Origin: Brenneria goodwinii
Lineage (GTDB): Bacteria; Pseudomonadota; Gammaproteobacteria; Enterobacterales; Enterobacteriaceae
Reading direction: 5' to 3'
DNA length: 64,000 nucleotides
Assembly: GCF_002291445.1 (NCBI RefSeq)
Contig: NZ_CP014137.1
Location: 2,728,001-2,792,000 of the forward strand
In this document: piece after piece, positions 36,449 through 44,382 of the stretch
How positions within the stretch are numbered: the first letter of the stretch is position 1
How the letters are laid out: each line of letters opens with the position of its first letter
Position numbers and translations under genes: made by a program
The notes under the pieces: model-generated
What the model was told of the DNA's origin: nothing
What the model saw: only the letters and a program-made list of their open reading frames with translations
The model's database searches: none

Positions 36449-37978
36449 ATGGCTCTAGCCTCTTTCCTTCAACGCCAGCAGGTTCGCGCCCTGCTGGCGC
36501 TTTTGTTCGGCGCCTGCGGCACACTGGCATTTTCCCCCTTTGATTTCTGGCCGACGGCGCTGGTCGCCCTGATGGGATTACAGGCGCTGCTTCTGAATCG
36601 CACCGTGCGCCAGTCGGCCTGGATTGGCTTTTGTTGGGGAGTTGGACTGTTCGGCAGCGGCGTGAACTGGGTGTATGTCAGCATTTCCCAGTTCGGCGGT
36701 ATGCCCGAACCCATCAATATCGCACTGGTGGTTCTACTGGCCGCCTATCTGGCGCTCTATCCCCTGCTCTTTTCCGCGCTGCTCGCCCGGCTGTGGCCTA
36801 AAACCACCTGGTGGAGACTGGCTATCGCCTCACCGGTGCTATGGCAACTGACGGAATTTCTGCGTGGATGGGTGCTGACCGGTTTTCCGTGGCTACAGTT
36901 CGGCTATAGCCAGATTGACGGCCCACTGAAAGGGATCGCTCCGCTACTGGGCGTCGATGCCATAACCTTCATGCTGATGAGCATCAGCGGCTTGCTGATT
37001 TTCGCACTGTGCCGGCGCCGTATCGGGCCGGCGCTTATCGCCATAGCCCTGCTGGCGCTGCCATGGCCGTTACGACACATTCAGTGGTTCAACCTGCTGC
37101 CGGAACGCGCGGTAAACGTTGCGCTGGTACAGGGGGATATTCCTCAGGAACTGAAGTGGAATCCGGACCAGCTGATAGATACGTTGACAATTTATCTGGA
37201 TAGCAGCCGGCCTTATATGGATAAATCGCCAATTATCATCTGGCCTGAATCAGCCATTCCTGATATCGAAAGCCGTCAGAACGCTTACCTTACTCAGCTT
37301 GATGATGTATTGCGCCGCTACAATAGCAGCCTGATTACCGGCATCGTGGATTCACGCCGTAACGGATCGCAATATGACGTTTACAACAGCATCATCGTGC
37401 TAGGGGATAAAACGCCCTACCATTACCCGACCAGCAACCGCTATAACAAGAATCACCTGGTTCCTTTCGGCGAGTTTGTTCCTCTGGAAGCGCTGTTACG
37501 TCCGCTGGCGCCATTATTCGATTTGCCGATGTCCTCTTTTAGCCGCGGCAATTACATTCAACCCCAGTTGAATGTTAACGGTTATAAACTGACCGCGGCC
37601 ATCTGTTATGAAATCATTCTTGGTCATCAGATACGGGACAACTTCCGCGAAGACACCGATATGCTGTTAACCATCTCGAACGACGCCTGGTTTGGTCACT
37701 CTATCGGACCGTGGCAACATTTCCAGATGGCCCGGATGCGCGCCTTGGAATTGGGCCGCCCGTTAGTTCGCAGCACCAACAATGGCGTGACCGCCGTGAT
37801 TGCGCCTGACGGCGAAATCAGCGCCAGCCTGCCGCAGTTTACCCGCGCAGTGCTGGATGCACAGGTCGTGCCTGCTTCCGGGCTCACGCCTTATGCCCGC
37901 TTCGGCTCCTGGCCGCTATGGATCGTCACCCTGCTGTGCGGCTTTGCCGCCGTTATCTTTAGCCTGCGCCGCCGTTAA
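36449..37978 (+). CDS. lnt: Apolipoprotein N-acyltransferase
   Basis: The 509-residue inner-membrane enzyme (E. coli 512) adds the third acyl chain to lipoproteins such as LptE and RlpA encoded in this window. About eight membrane segments include an N-terminal group (LLALLFGACGTLAFSPFDFW) and one C-terminal span. They enclose a periplasmic nitrilase domain with glutamate in IIWPESAIPD, lysine in the NKNHLVPFGEF region and the nucleophile cysteine in TAAICYEII. The ATG at 36449 matches E. coli; a reading from 36359 lies inside corC. Confidence 0.95.
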   Translation: MALASFLQRQQVRALLALLFGACGTLAFSPFDFWPTALVALMGLQALLLNRTVRQSAWIGFCWGVGLFGSGVNWVYVSISQFGGMPEPINIALVVLLAAYLALYPLLFSALLARLWPKTTWWRLAIASPVLWQLTEFLRGWVLTGFPWLQFGYSQIDGPLKGIAPLLGVDAITFMLMSISGLLIFALCRRRIGPALIAIALLALPWPLRHIQWFNLLPERAVNVALVQGDIPQELKWNPDQLIDTLTIYLDSSRPYMDKSPIIIWPESAIPDIESRQNAYLTQLDDVLRRYNSSLITGIVDSRRNGSQYDVYNSIIVLGDKTPYHYPTSNRYNKNHLVPFGEFVPLEALLRPLAPLFDLPMSSFSRGNYIQPQLNVNGYKLTAAICYEIILGHQIRDNFREDTDMLLTISNDAWFGHSIGPWQHFQMARMRALELGRPLVRSTNNGVTAVIAPDGEISASLPQFTRAVLDAQVVPASGLTPYARFGSWPLWIVTLLCGFAAVIFSLRRR

Positions 37979-37994
37979 TCCGCCTTCCCCTGAC

Positions 37995-38028
37995 GAAAGA
38001 CATGTTAACGCATGTCTTTCATTATTTA
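37995..38028 (+). terminator. Terminator after lnt
   Basis: The perfect 10-bp stem GAAAGACATG/CATGTCTTTC with a 6-nt loop is followed by ATTATTTATG. The T content after it is moderate. Confidence 0.6.
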
Positions 38029-38304
38029 TGGCATGATCTTTGCCTGTTAAATATATTGTAAATGGTTGTCTCAATGTTTTTTTATCGTTTCGCTCAAAGG
38101 CGGCACATATTTAGGGCAAGGGTTGCACTATTTTTGTGCGTAATAATTTTATTGCTATCGCCTGGTGCAGAGCGTCTCGCAAAAAACAAACATTTTTATA
38201 TCAAACCATTCACAATAAGCTATTTTTAACAGCATACGTCGTTACTTCGCTCTTTAGCGGTGCATGATTTGCGTACCCTGTGAGTATTAGGACGTCGTCA
38301 TAGA

Positions 38305-38352
38305 TTTAGCGGCACAACTTTAGCGCCACAACTACAGCGCCATAACTACAGC
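38305..38352 (+). repeat. 14-bp tandem repeat in the gltI leader
   Basis: Three full units (TTTAGCGGCACAAC, TTTAGCGCCACAAC, TACAGCGCCATAAC) and a partial fourth (TACAGC) run directly into the Shine-Dalgarno AAAGGAG. Two units contain CACAAC, the motif recognised by the GcvB sRNA in its targets. Confidence 0.85.
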
Positions 38353-38366
38353 AAAGGAGTCAAAAC

Positions 38367-39263
38367 ATGCAGATGCGTAAACTGGCACTATCACTGCTTC
38401 TACTTAGCACCACAGCCAGCCTGGCCCAGGCGGAAGATCTGACTGGCACGCTGAAAAAAGTAAAAGATAATGGCGTTATCGTTATCGGCCATCGTGAATC
38501 GTCGGTTCCTTTCTCTTACTACGATAACCAGCAAAAAGTCGTCGGTTACTCTCAGGCCTATTCAGATAAAATCGTAGAAGCCGTCAAGAAAAAACTGGAT
38601 GCGCCTAACCTGCAGGTTAAGCTGTTGCCCATTACCGCTCAAAACCGTATTCCTCTGTTGCAAAACGGCACTTACGATCTGGAATGCGGCTCGACAACCA
38701 ACAATCTGGAACGCCAGAAACAGGTCGCTTTCTCTAACACCATCTTTGTTATCGGCACGCGTCTGTTAACGAAGAAAGGCTCCGGCATTAACGATTTTCC
38801 CGATCTGGCCGGAAAAACCGTGGTTGTGACCTCCGGCACCACGTCTGAAATTCTTCTTAACAAGATGAACGAAGAAAAACAGATGAAATTGCGCATCATC
38901 AGCGCCAAAGATCACGGTGATTCTTTCCGCACGCTGGAAAGCGGTCGCGCAGTGGCCTTTATGATGGATGATGCTCTGCTGGCCGGGGAACGCGCTAAAG
39001 CAAGAAATGCCGATCAGTGGGATATTGTCGGCACGCCGCAGTCAAGAGAGGCATACGGCTGTATGTTGCGTAAAGACGATCCCCAATTCAAAACGCTGGT
39101 CGATGACACTATCGCGCAAGTAGAAACCTCCGGCGAAGCGGAAAAATGGTTTGATCGCTGGTTCAAACAACCTATTCCACCAAGAGATCTCAATTTGAAC
39201 TTTGAACTTTCTGACGAAATGAAAGCTCTGTTTAAAGCGCCGAATGATACGGCTTTAGACTGA
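38367..39263 (+). CDS. gltI: Glutamate/aspartate periplasmic binding protein
   Basis: The 298-residue periplasmic solute-binding protein (E. coli about 302) has a signal peptide to about residue 22 (LLLLSTTASLAQA, then EDL). Family 3 motifs follow: GHRESSVPFSYYD, YDLECGSTTNN and the FMMDDALLAG segment. It delivers glutamate and aspartate to GltJKL. ATG 38367 follows AAAGGAG. A 271-bp gap with an ERIC-like element and a terminator separates it from gltJ. Confidence 0.95.
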   Translation: MQMRKLALSLLLLSTTASLAQAEDLTGTLKKVKDNGVIVIGHRESSVPFSYYDNQQKVVGYSQAYSDKIVEAVKKKLDAPNLQVKLLPITAQNRIPLLQNGTYDLECGSTTNNLERQKQVAFSNTIFVIGTRLLTKKGSGINDFPDLAGKTVVVTSGTTSEILLNKMNEEKQMKLRIISAKDHGDSFRTLESGRAVAFMMDDALLAGERAKARNADQWDIVGTPQSREAYGCMLRKDDPQFKTLVDDTIAQVETSGEAEKWFDRWFKQPIPPRDLNLNFELSDEMKALFKAPNDTALD

Positions 39264-39358
39264 TTAATAATGACAATAAGGGCAGTATTTCTGCCCTATG
39301 ATTGCTGATTCGTGGCAGGACAGACAGGCGTGTGGTGGTCGTTCCCCATCACATGTTG

Positions 39359-39479
39359 ATACCCAATAGATTTCGATATGCAAAAAGGCGGCAACTGAGT
39401 GAGTCCTGTAGGGGACACCGTTCAGGGAAGGGATGGATCGCTCAGCCAACGACCGGCAATTGAAAGATGGCGGGAAGAT
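39359..39479 (+). repeat. Diverged ERIC-like element between gltI and gltJ
   Basis: The 121-bp sequence has ends ATACCCAATAGATTTCGATA and the imperfect inverse GCAATTGAAAGATGGCGGGA. It carries core words AAGGCGGCAACTGAGTGAGTCC and GATCGCTCAGCCAACG, which resemble the ERIC consensus. The middle is diverged. It lies inside the gltIJKL transcript. Confidence 0.6.
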
Positions 39480-39498
39480 CGCCACTCATCAATCTTCG

Positions 39499-39521
39499 GG
39501 GTAGCTTCGCTACCCTTTTTT
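39499..39521 (+). terminator. Internal terminator between gltI and gltJ
   Basis: The 7-bp stem GGGTAGC/GCTACCC with TTC loop and six Ts is a strong intrinsic terminator. It ends 13 bp before gltJ and leaves the gltJ Shine-Dalgarno (CCGGAG) just after it. In E. coli and Salmonella the sRNA SroC is cut from this gltI-gltJ segment, so the hairpin may form the 3' end of a SroC-like RNA. Confidence 0.75.
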
Positions 39522-39534
39522 ACCGGAGTTTGTT

Positions 39535-40275
39535 ATGTCAATAGATTGGAACTGGGGCATATTTCTGCAAAACGCCCCTTTCGGTAATACCACCTATCTG
39601 GGGTGGCTATTATCCGGCCTGCAAGTCACAGTCACATTATCCATCTGTGCCTGGATTATCGCGTTTTTACTTGGTTCTTTGCTTGGGATTTTACGTACCG
39701 TCCCCAATCGTTTTATTGCGGGAATTGGTACCTGCTATGTTGAATTATTCCGTAATGTTCCTCTAATCGTACAATTTTTCACCTGGTATCTGGTGGTGCC
39801 GGAACTATTGCCGACCGATATCGGCATGTGGTTTAAGGCCGAACTCGATCCCAATATCCAGTTCTTCCTGTCTTCGACGATCTGCCTGGGCTTATTTACT
39901 GCGGCCCGCGTGTGCGAGCAGGTGCGGGCCGGCATCCAGTCGCTGCCGAGCGGCCAACTGTCGGCAGGACTGGCTATGGGATTGACGTTGCCTCAAACCT
40001 ACCGCTACGTATTATTACCTAATGCCTATCGCGTTATCGTTCCGCCGTTAACATCCGAGATGCTTAACCTGGTCAAAAACTCCTCCATCGCCTCAACCAT
40101 CGGGCTGGTGGAGATGGCGGCGCAGGCAGGGAAACTGCTGGATTACTCCGCTCACGCGTATGAATCTTTCACCGCCATTACGCTGCTTTATATCGCTATT
40201 AACGCGGTCATTATGCTGATCATGCAGGTAATCGAGCAGAAAACCCGTTTGCCGGGCAATATGGGGAGCAAATAA
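39535..40275 (+). CDS. gltJ: Glutamate/aspartate ABC transporter permease GltJ
   Basis: The 246-residue inner-membrane permease (same length as E. coli) is of the HisM family with about five spans and the EAA-type loop GLAMGLTLPQTYRYVLLPNA. It forms the channel with GltK. ATG 39535 follows CCGGAG. gltK starts 4 bp after its stop. Confidence 0.96.
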   Translation: MSIDWNWGIFLQNAPFGNTTYLGWLLSGLQVTVTLSICAWIIAFLLGSLLGILRTVPNRFIAGIGTCYVELFRNVPLIVQFFTWYLVVPELLPTDIGMWFKAELDPNIQFFLSSTICLGLFTAARVCEQVRAGIQSLPSGQLSAGLAMGLTLPQTYRYVLLPNAYRVIVPPLTSEMLNLVKNSSIASTIGLVEMAAQAGKLLDYSAHAYESFTAITLLYIAINAVIMLIMQVIEQKTRLPGNMGSK

Positions 40276-40278
40276 ATC

Positions 40279-40953
40279 ATGTATGAATTTGACTGGAGCT
40301 CGATCGGACCGAGCCTGCCTTACCTGCTGCAGGGAATGCTGATTACGCTGAAAATCACATTTACTGCGGTAATCGTCGGCATTATCTGGGGAACGATTCT
40401 GGCGGTTATGCGCCTCTCTACGCTGAAGCCGGTCAGTTGGTTCGCCAAACTGTACGTTAACCTGTTCCGCTCCGTGCCGTTGGTTATGGTGCTGTTGTGG
40501 TTCTACCTGGTTGTGCCCAGCTTATTGCAAAATGTGCTTGGCCTGTCACCGAAAACAGATATTCGATTAATTTCAGCAATGGTTGCCTTCTCATTATTCG
40601 AAGCGGCATATTATTCTGAAATTATCCGCGCGGGTATACTGAGCGTGTCACGCGGGCAGGCATCGGCGGCATTGGCCCTTGGCATGACGCACTGGCAATC
40701 CATGAAGCTGGTGATCCTGCCGCAGGCATTCCGCGCCATGGTTCCTCTGCTGCTGACGCAGGGTATCGTCCTGTTTCAGGATACGTCGCTGGTTTACGTG
40801 CTCAGCCTGGCTGATTTCTTCCGTACCGCCTCCACCATCGGAGAACGTGACGGAACACAAGTTGAAATGATCCTGTTTGCCGGATTTGTCTATTTTATTA
40901 TCAGCATTAGCGCATCAATGCTGGTCAGTTACCTGAAAAAAAGGACGGTTTGA
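40279..40953 (+). CDS. gltK: Glutamate/aspartate ABC transporter permease GltK
   Basis: The 224-residue second permease subunit (same length as E. coli) has about five spans and the EAA-type loop ALALGMTHWQSMKLVILPQA. Its TGA shares one base with the gltL ATG. Confidence 0.96.
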   Translation: MYEFDWSSIGPSLPYLLQGMLITLKITFTAVIVGIIWGTILAVMRLSTLKPVSWFAKLYVNLFRSVPLVMVLLWFYLVVPSLLQNVLGLSPKTDIRLISAMVAFSLFEAAYYSEIIRAGILSVSRGQASAALALGMTHWQSMKLVILPQAFRAMVPLLLTQGIVLFQDTSLVYVLSLADFFRTASTIGERDGTQVEMILFAGFVYFIISISASMLVSYLKKRTV

Positions 40954-41678
40954 TGATTTTCCTGAAAAATATTTCTAAATGGTATGGCCAATTTCAGGTG
41001 CTAACCGACTGCTCCACGGAAGTAAAAAAAGGTGAAGTAGTCGTGGTTTGCGGCCCTTCCGGCTCTGGTAAATCCACCTTAATCAAAACCGTTAATGGCC
41101 TGGAACCTATCCAAAAAGGCGAAATTGAAGTCAACGGCATCATTGTTAATGATAAAAAAACCAATCTGGCTCAGTTACGCTCGAAAGTTGGCATGGTATT
41201 CCAACACTTTGAACTGTTTCCGCACCTGTCCATCATCGACAACCTGACGCTGGCGCAGGTAAAAGTGCTAAAACGGAACCGCGAAGAATCGCGGGTCAAA
41301 GCGCAAAAACTGCTGGAGCGCGTCGGTCTGGCGGTTCAGGCGAATAAATATCCGGGTCAACTATCCGGCGGTCAGCAGCAACGTGTCGCCATTGCCCGCG
41401 CGCTGTGCATGGATCCCATCGCCATGCTGTTCGATGAACCGACCTCCGCGCTTGATCCGGAAATGATCAACGAAGTGCTGGATGTTATGGTCGAACTGGC
41501 TCAGGAAGGGATGACCATGATGGTCGTGACGCATGAAATGGGCTTTGCCCGCAAGGTGGCGCACCGCGTCATTTTCATGGATGAGGGGAAAATTATTGAA
41601 GATACGCCGAAAGACGATTTCTTCAATAATCCACAGTCCGATCGCGCTAAAGACTTCCTGGCGAAGATCCTGCACTAA
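40953..41678 (+). CDS. gltL: Glutamate/aspartate ABC transporter ATP-binding protein
   Basis: The 241-residue ATPase has Walker A GPSGSGKST, the signature LSGGQQQRVAIARAL, Walker B MLFDEPTSALDPEM and the H-loop VTHEMGFA. ATG 40953 overlaps the gltK stop by one base and gives the E. coli length; a TTG one codon earlier is a possible alternative. It is the last gene of gltIJKL. Confidence 0.96.
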   Translation: MIFLKNISKWYGQFQVLTDCSTEVKKGEVVVVCGPSGSGKSTLIKTVNGLEPIQKGEIEVNGIIVNDKKTNLAQLRSKVGMVFQHFELFPHLSIIDNLTLAQVKVLKRNREESRVKAQKLLERVGLAVQANKYPGQLSGGQQQRVAIARALCMDPIAMLFDEPTSALDPEMINEVLDVMVELAQEGMTMMVVTHEMGFARKVAHRVIFMDEGKIIEDTPKDDFFNNPQSDRAKDFLAKILH

Positions 41679-41697
41679 TCCATAGCTATCTACGATT

Positions 41698-41726
41698 AGG
41701 GCTGCCCGTGGGCTGCCCTTATTTTT
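41698..41726 (+). terminator. Terminator of gltIJKL
   Basis: The stem AGGGCTGCCC/GGGCTGCCCT (one mismatch) is followed by TATTTTT, 20 bp after the gltL stop. It marks the left border of the fimbrial island. Confidence 0.75.
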
Positions 41727-41738
41727 ATACATCGCAGG

Positions 41739-42350
41739 TCAGAGGAAACGATAGAGATCCTGTATATTCTGGCAATTCAGCTTATTGAGCGCTTTCTGGC
41801 GCAGTCCATAAATCGTCTTGATACTTTTATTTTTCTCCTGCGCATCCCGTTTGGCCCGTCGTCCGGCGAGTAAGCTGATAAGCACTTCCATCTGGCAGCG
41901 GGCCAGTCGGGATTTCATCCTATTTTTCACCGTCAGCCGCTTCTGACTGATGCACGCATGTAAATAGTCATCAAGCTGTTTAACGGTGCAATCTTCAGGA
42001 ATAAAGCGTTGCGGGTCTATATTTTTATAACATAGTACTAATAATGAAAATATGTTCTCTTTGCCTATTATCGTTATTCTCTCTTGATTCAAATATCGAC
42101 TATTTTTAACATCGGAAGCGAATCGAAGAAAAACGCATAAATCATTAATATTCTGTAAAACAAAAATAAAACGGTCGGCTTGCGGCCAGAGAGTTAACTG
42201 AGTGCCATCATCATTCTTAACGGCCGTCAAAAGCGATACGGGATAATAAATTACATCTTCACTGGAATTTAGTTTCTCGTTTAAAATGCACTCGATCGCC
42301 GTATAATAATAATGACATGACGTGAATACAATTATCTTTTTTCGACGCAT
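41739..42350 (-). CDS. LuxR-type HTH regulator of the fimbrial cluster
   Basis: The 203-residue protein has a poorly conserved N-terminal part (MRRKKIIVFTSCHYYYTAIE) that looks like a degenerate receiver. The C-terminal (about 145-203) is a LuxR/FixJ helix-turn-helix: LARCQMEVLISLLAG, then SIKTIYGLRQKALNKL. No typical receiver aspartate could be confirmed. Orphan regulators of this kind sit at the ends of fimbrial operons (FimW, EcpR-like), so control of this cluster is likely. It follows the last pilin gene by 86 bp with a terminator between. Confidence 0.8.
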   Translation of the reverse strand: MRRKKIIVFTSCHYYYTAIECILNEKLNSSEDVIYYPVSLLTAVKNDDGTQLTLWPQADRFIFVLQNINDLCVFLRFASDVKNSRYLNQERITIIGKENIFSLLVLCYKNIDPQRFIPEDCTVKQLDDYLHACISQKRLTVKNRMKSRLARCQMEVLISLLAGRRAKRDAQEKNKSIKTIYGLRQKALNKLNCQNIQDLYRFL

Positions 42351-42398
42351 GCGCTCCTCTCTGAAAAAGTCAGAAAAAATAAGAAGGTGAAAATATCA

Positions 42399-42427
42399 GA
42401 AAAAATATCGCCAGAATTCAGTCTGGC
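42399..42427 (-). terminator. Hairpin between last pilin gene and the LuxR-type gene
   Basis: On the minus strand, GCCAGA/TCTGGC with a 6-nt loop is followed by GATATTTTTT. It may stop most fimbrial mRNA before the regulator gene, lowering regulator expression. Confidence 0.5.
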
Positions 42428-42436
42428 CGTTACTCA

Positions 42437-43015
42437 CTATTGATAGCTCAGTTTAAAATTAACTGCCGCGCTATAATTCCCGGTCGTCAGCGTCACCCCG
42501 CCGATTTTTTCAACTCTGGCGTTAAAATTTAATGCGTTATCCCCATTATAAAGCGGGATCCAGTCGGTACTGTTATCAAGCGGGATCAGTTGGTTGTTAT
42601 AATAAATCCCGATAGCGACCCCGCGCGCAATAGATGCCGGGTTCAGCGCCAGCCGCCCTGGCAGCGCCGTTTCCTCCGCCCCTGAAAAACTCACCGAAAC
42701 GTTTTGCAGGGTTTGGATATTGCATCCGGTTAGCTGAATGGAGAAATCATGCCAGGCGCCGTAATCATGGGTTTCCAGGTCTTTTTTTGATTCCTCGCCT
42801 AAATCCACTTCTATATTTTCAGAATCGGCGCTTAACACGCACGGTGAATCAATAACCTTGACATGAACCCTTACGTCATAGCTATTTTCAAACTGTGCGC
42901 CGCTACCAACACTTAATGGTACGGCTTGCACCTGTGTCTGAACGATCATAATACCCAAGGCTAACAGAATATAAGCCATACGCTGAGATACAATATATCT
43001 GTTCCCTTTCATCAC
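42437..43015 (-). CDS. Type 1-like minor fimbrial subunit
   Basis: The 192-residue pilin-family protein has a signal peptide ending near residue 31 (MIVQTQVQA, then VPLS). Paired cysteines appear in DSPCVLSADS and LTGCNIQ. The C-terminal strand YSAAVNFKLSYQ has the penultimate tyrosine recognised by chaperones. It is exported to the periplasm and assembled by the usher encoded upstream. It follows the adhesin gene by 8 bp. It may cap, anchor or terminate the fibre; its exact place is not visible from sequence. Confidence 0.85.
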   Translation of the reverse strand: MMKGNRYIVSQRMAYILLALGIMIVQTQVQAVPLSVGSGAQFENSYDVRVHVKVIDSPCVLSADSENIEVDLGEESKKDLETHDYGAWHDFSIQLTGCNIQTLQNVSVSFSGAEETALPGRLALNPASIARGVAIGIYYNNQLIPLDNSTDWIPLYNGDNALNFNARVEKIGGVTLTTGNYSAAVNFKLSYQ

Positions 43016-43023
43016 ATATGACC

Positions 43024-44058
43024 TCAGTTATAGTTAAAACGCAGAACGATATATTTTTCCACATCACCCGTAACAGCGGCCCCCGAAGCATATAAACTGG
43101 CTGAATATCTTTTTTCCACCGTACCGCTGGCCGACGTCAGATTATTTATGAAGGTAACAAATTCATTAAAGGGAATAGCGCTGCCCGTTGATTCCTCATT
43201 AATTTTTAACGTCGATCCGTTTCCCATATCCATCCCGTCGGTGCCAACCTGCGAGTTCCCTTTTGTTGAGGTATCGAAGTTAATGGTCAAATTAAATCCC
43301 TGCCCGCAATCCTCTCCGCCGTCGGTTGAGGCGCTTATCTGAAAATTCTGTTTAGCCAGTAATCCGGCCGACGCGTCCGTCCATGACTGAATCGTCCCAA
43401 AATCAATGTTGTTATCGGGTGAAACATGAACCTGCGCCGAGCACTGGATCACATCAATATTTTTTAACCCGGACAACGTAAACTGGTAGTTACCGCCGGG
43501 AGTCTTATTGATACCCAACTCGCCGTCCACCTGAAATACGGACAGAGAGTCAACGCCATAGCTGGAACTGGTCATATCGCCGATCTTTTCCAGATACACC
43601 TGTACCGTCACCGGCAACATGGTCGGATTACTTGGCGGCAGGCTACCTGACGGACCGGGGGAGACAAACATTCCGGTCGAAACGCGTGAATTGATAGTAC
43701 CGCCGCCGGCGACCACGCCTAAATCCTGGCCGTTATAGATGATGCCAATGCCAATCCCTGCCCCTATCACCGCACCGTAGGGATTAGGGTAAAAGAAAGC
43801 GTATTCGCCATTCGGCCTCGTGTTTTTATAAGCCCAACAGGCCAGATTGCGGCTATAAGTTTTCGACGTCCACAGCCGGCTGCCCACCGGCAGCGTGGAC
43901 GGGATTTTCATCGAACCTATATTTTCATAATCGGAAACCGACCCTGAAGCCGTCTCCTTATGGCACTCCAGCGCCGCGGCATGAAAAGCCGGCAAAGACA
44001 GAAAGAGGGCGGTCAGCAGGCTGGCCAACCCTTTATTACAGGTAAATAATCTGGACAT
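43024..44058 (-). CDS. Two-domain fimbrial tip adhesin (putative)
   Basis: The 344-residue protein is about twice pilin length, as expected for a tip adhesin. Start 44058 gives a signal peptide (MSRLFTCNKGLASLLTALFL, cleaved after FHAAA). The N-terminal domain (to about 190) starts LECHKETASG, is rich in Gly/Asn/Pro and has a second cysteine in LACWAYKN. The C-terminal pilin domain has Cys pairs in DVIQCSAQV and GEDCGQGF and ends YIVLRFNYN. Receptor unknown. It overlaps the upstream short pilin gene by 23 bp. A longer reading from 44157 is inside that gene and rejected. Confidence 0.8.
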   Translation of the reverse strand: MSRLFTCNKGLASLLTALFLSLPAFHAAALECHKETASGSVSDYENIGSMKIPSTLPVGSRLWTSKTYSRNLACWAYKNTRPNGEYAFFYPNPYGAVIGAGIGIGIIYNGQDLGVVAGGGTINSRVSTGMFVSPGPSGSLPPSNPTMLPVTVQVYLEKIGDMTSSSYGVDSLSVFQVDGELGINKTPGGNYQFTLSGLKNIDVIQCSAQVHVSPDNNIDFGTIQSWTDASAGLLAKQNFQISASTDGGEDCGQGFNLTINFDTSTKGNSQVGTDGMDMGNGSTLKINEESTGSAIPFNEFVTFINNLTSASGTVEKRYSASLYASGAAVTGDVEKYIVLRFNYN

Positions 44059-44362
44059 AAGCCACGCCTTCAAATTTATTGGCCAGCATATCCGGGCCGG
44101 TAAGACGAAACTGAACCGGCTGGGAAACCGAACCTTGAGCGTTGAGCCCCGCCTCATTCACCGTCCCCATATCGATACCGATACCGATAACGTTAGCGTC
44201 GTCTGACAATGAGCAGGTTGAACTAAAAAGCGCGCCATAAAAATAGAGCGTGCCACTATCATGAATTTTTTCATCGGCATAGCTGGAAGGGCTGATTAAA
44301 CCCAGCCATACGGCGCCCGAAGCCAGCGCCCATCCGCCAAATAGCTTAAAAATAGAAGTCAT
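44036..44362 (-). CDS. Short pilin-like protein, internally shortened
   Basis: The 108-residue product has a signal peptide (WALASGAVWLGLISPSSYA, then DEK) and a mature part of about 79 residues, half the normal pilin length. It starts like a pilin (GTLYFYGALFSSTCSLSD, IDMGTVNEAG, PVQFRLTG) and ends like the last pilin strand (GVAYVQIIYL). The middle, including the second disulfide cysteine, is missing; LTGC is replaced by LTGP. Either an in-frame deletion or a specialised adaptor. ATG at 44365 is an equal alternative start. Confidence 0.65.
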   Translation of the reverse strand: MTSIFKLFGGWALASGAVWLGLISPSSYADEKIHDSGTLYFYGALFSSTCSLSDDANVIGIGIDMGTVNEAGLNAQGSVSQPVQFRLTGPDMLANKFEGVAYVQIIYL

Positions 44363-44382
44363 CATCCACGCTCGTCTATAAG

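Larger units (their letters stand above)
37979..38366. other. Intergenic region lnt-gltI
   Basis: The 388 bp contain a terminator-like hairpin after lnt, an AT-rich middle probably carrying the gltI promoter, and a 14-bp tandem repeat just before the gltI ribosome binding site. No gene is apparent. Confidence 0.6.

Noticed and set aside
38090..38130. Sigma-54 promoter upstream of gltI
   Set aside because: GGGCAAGGGTTGCA looks similar, but the GG to GC spacing is not the required 10 nt.
39264..39485. 73-codon minus-strand ORF between gltI and gltJ
   Set aside because: It is built on the ERIC-like element; although it contains CxxC-like pairs, it has no ribosome binding site support and opposes the gltIJKL transcript.
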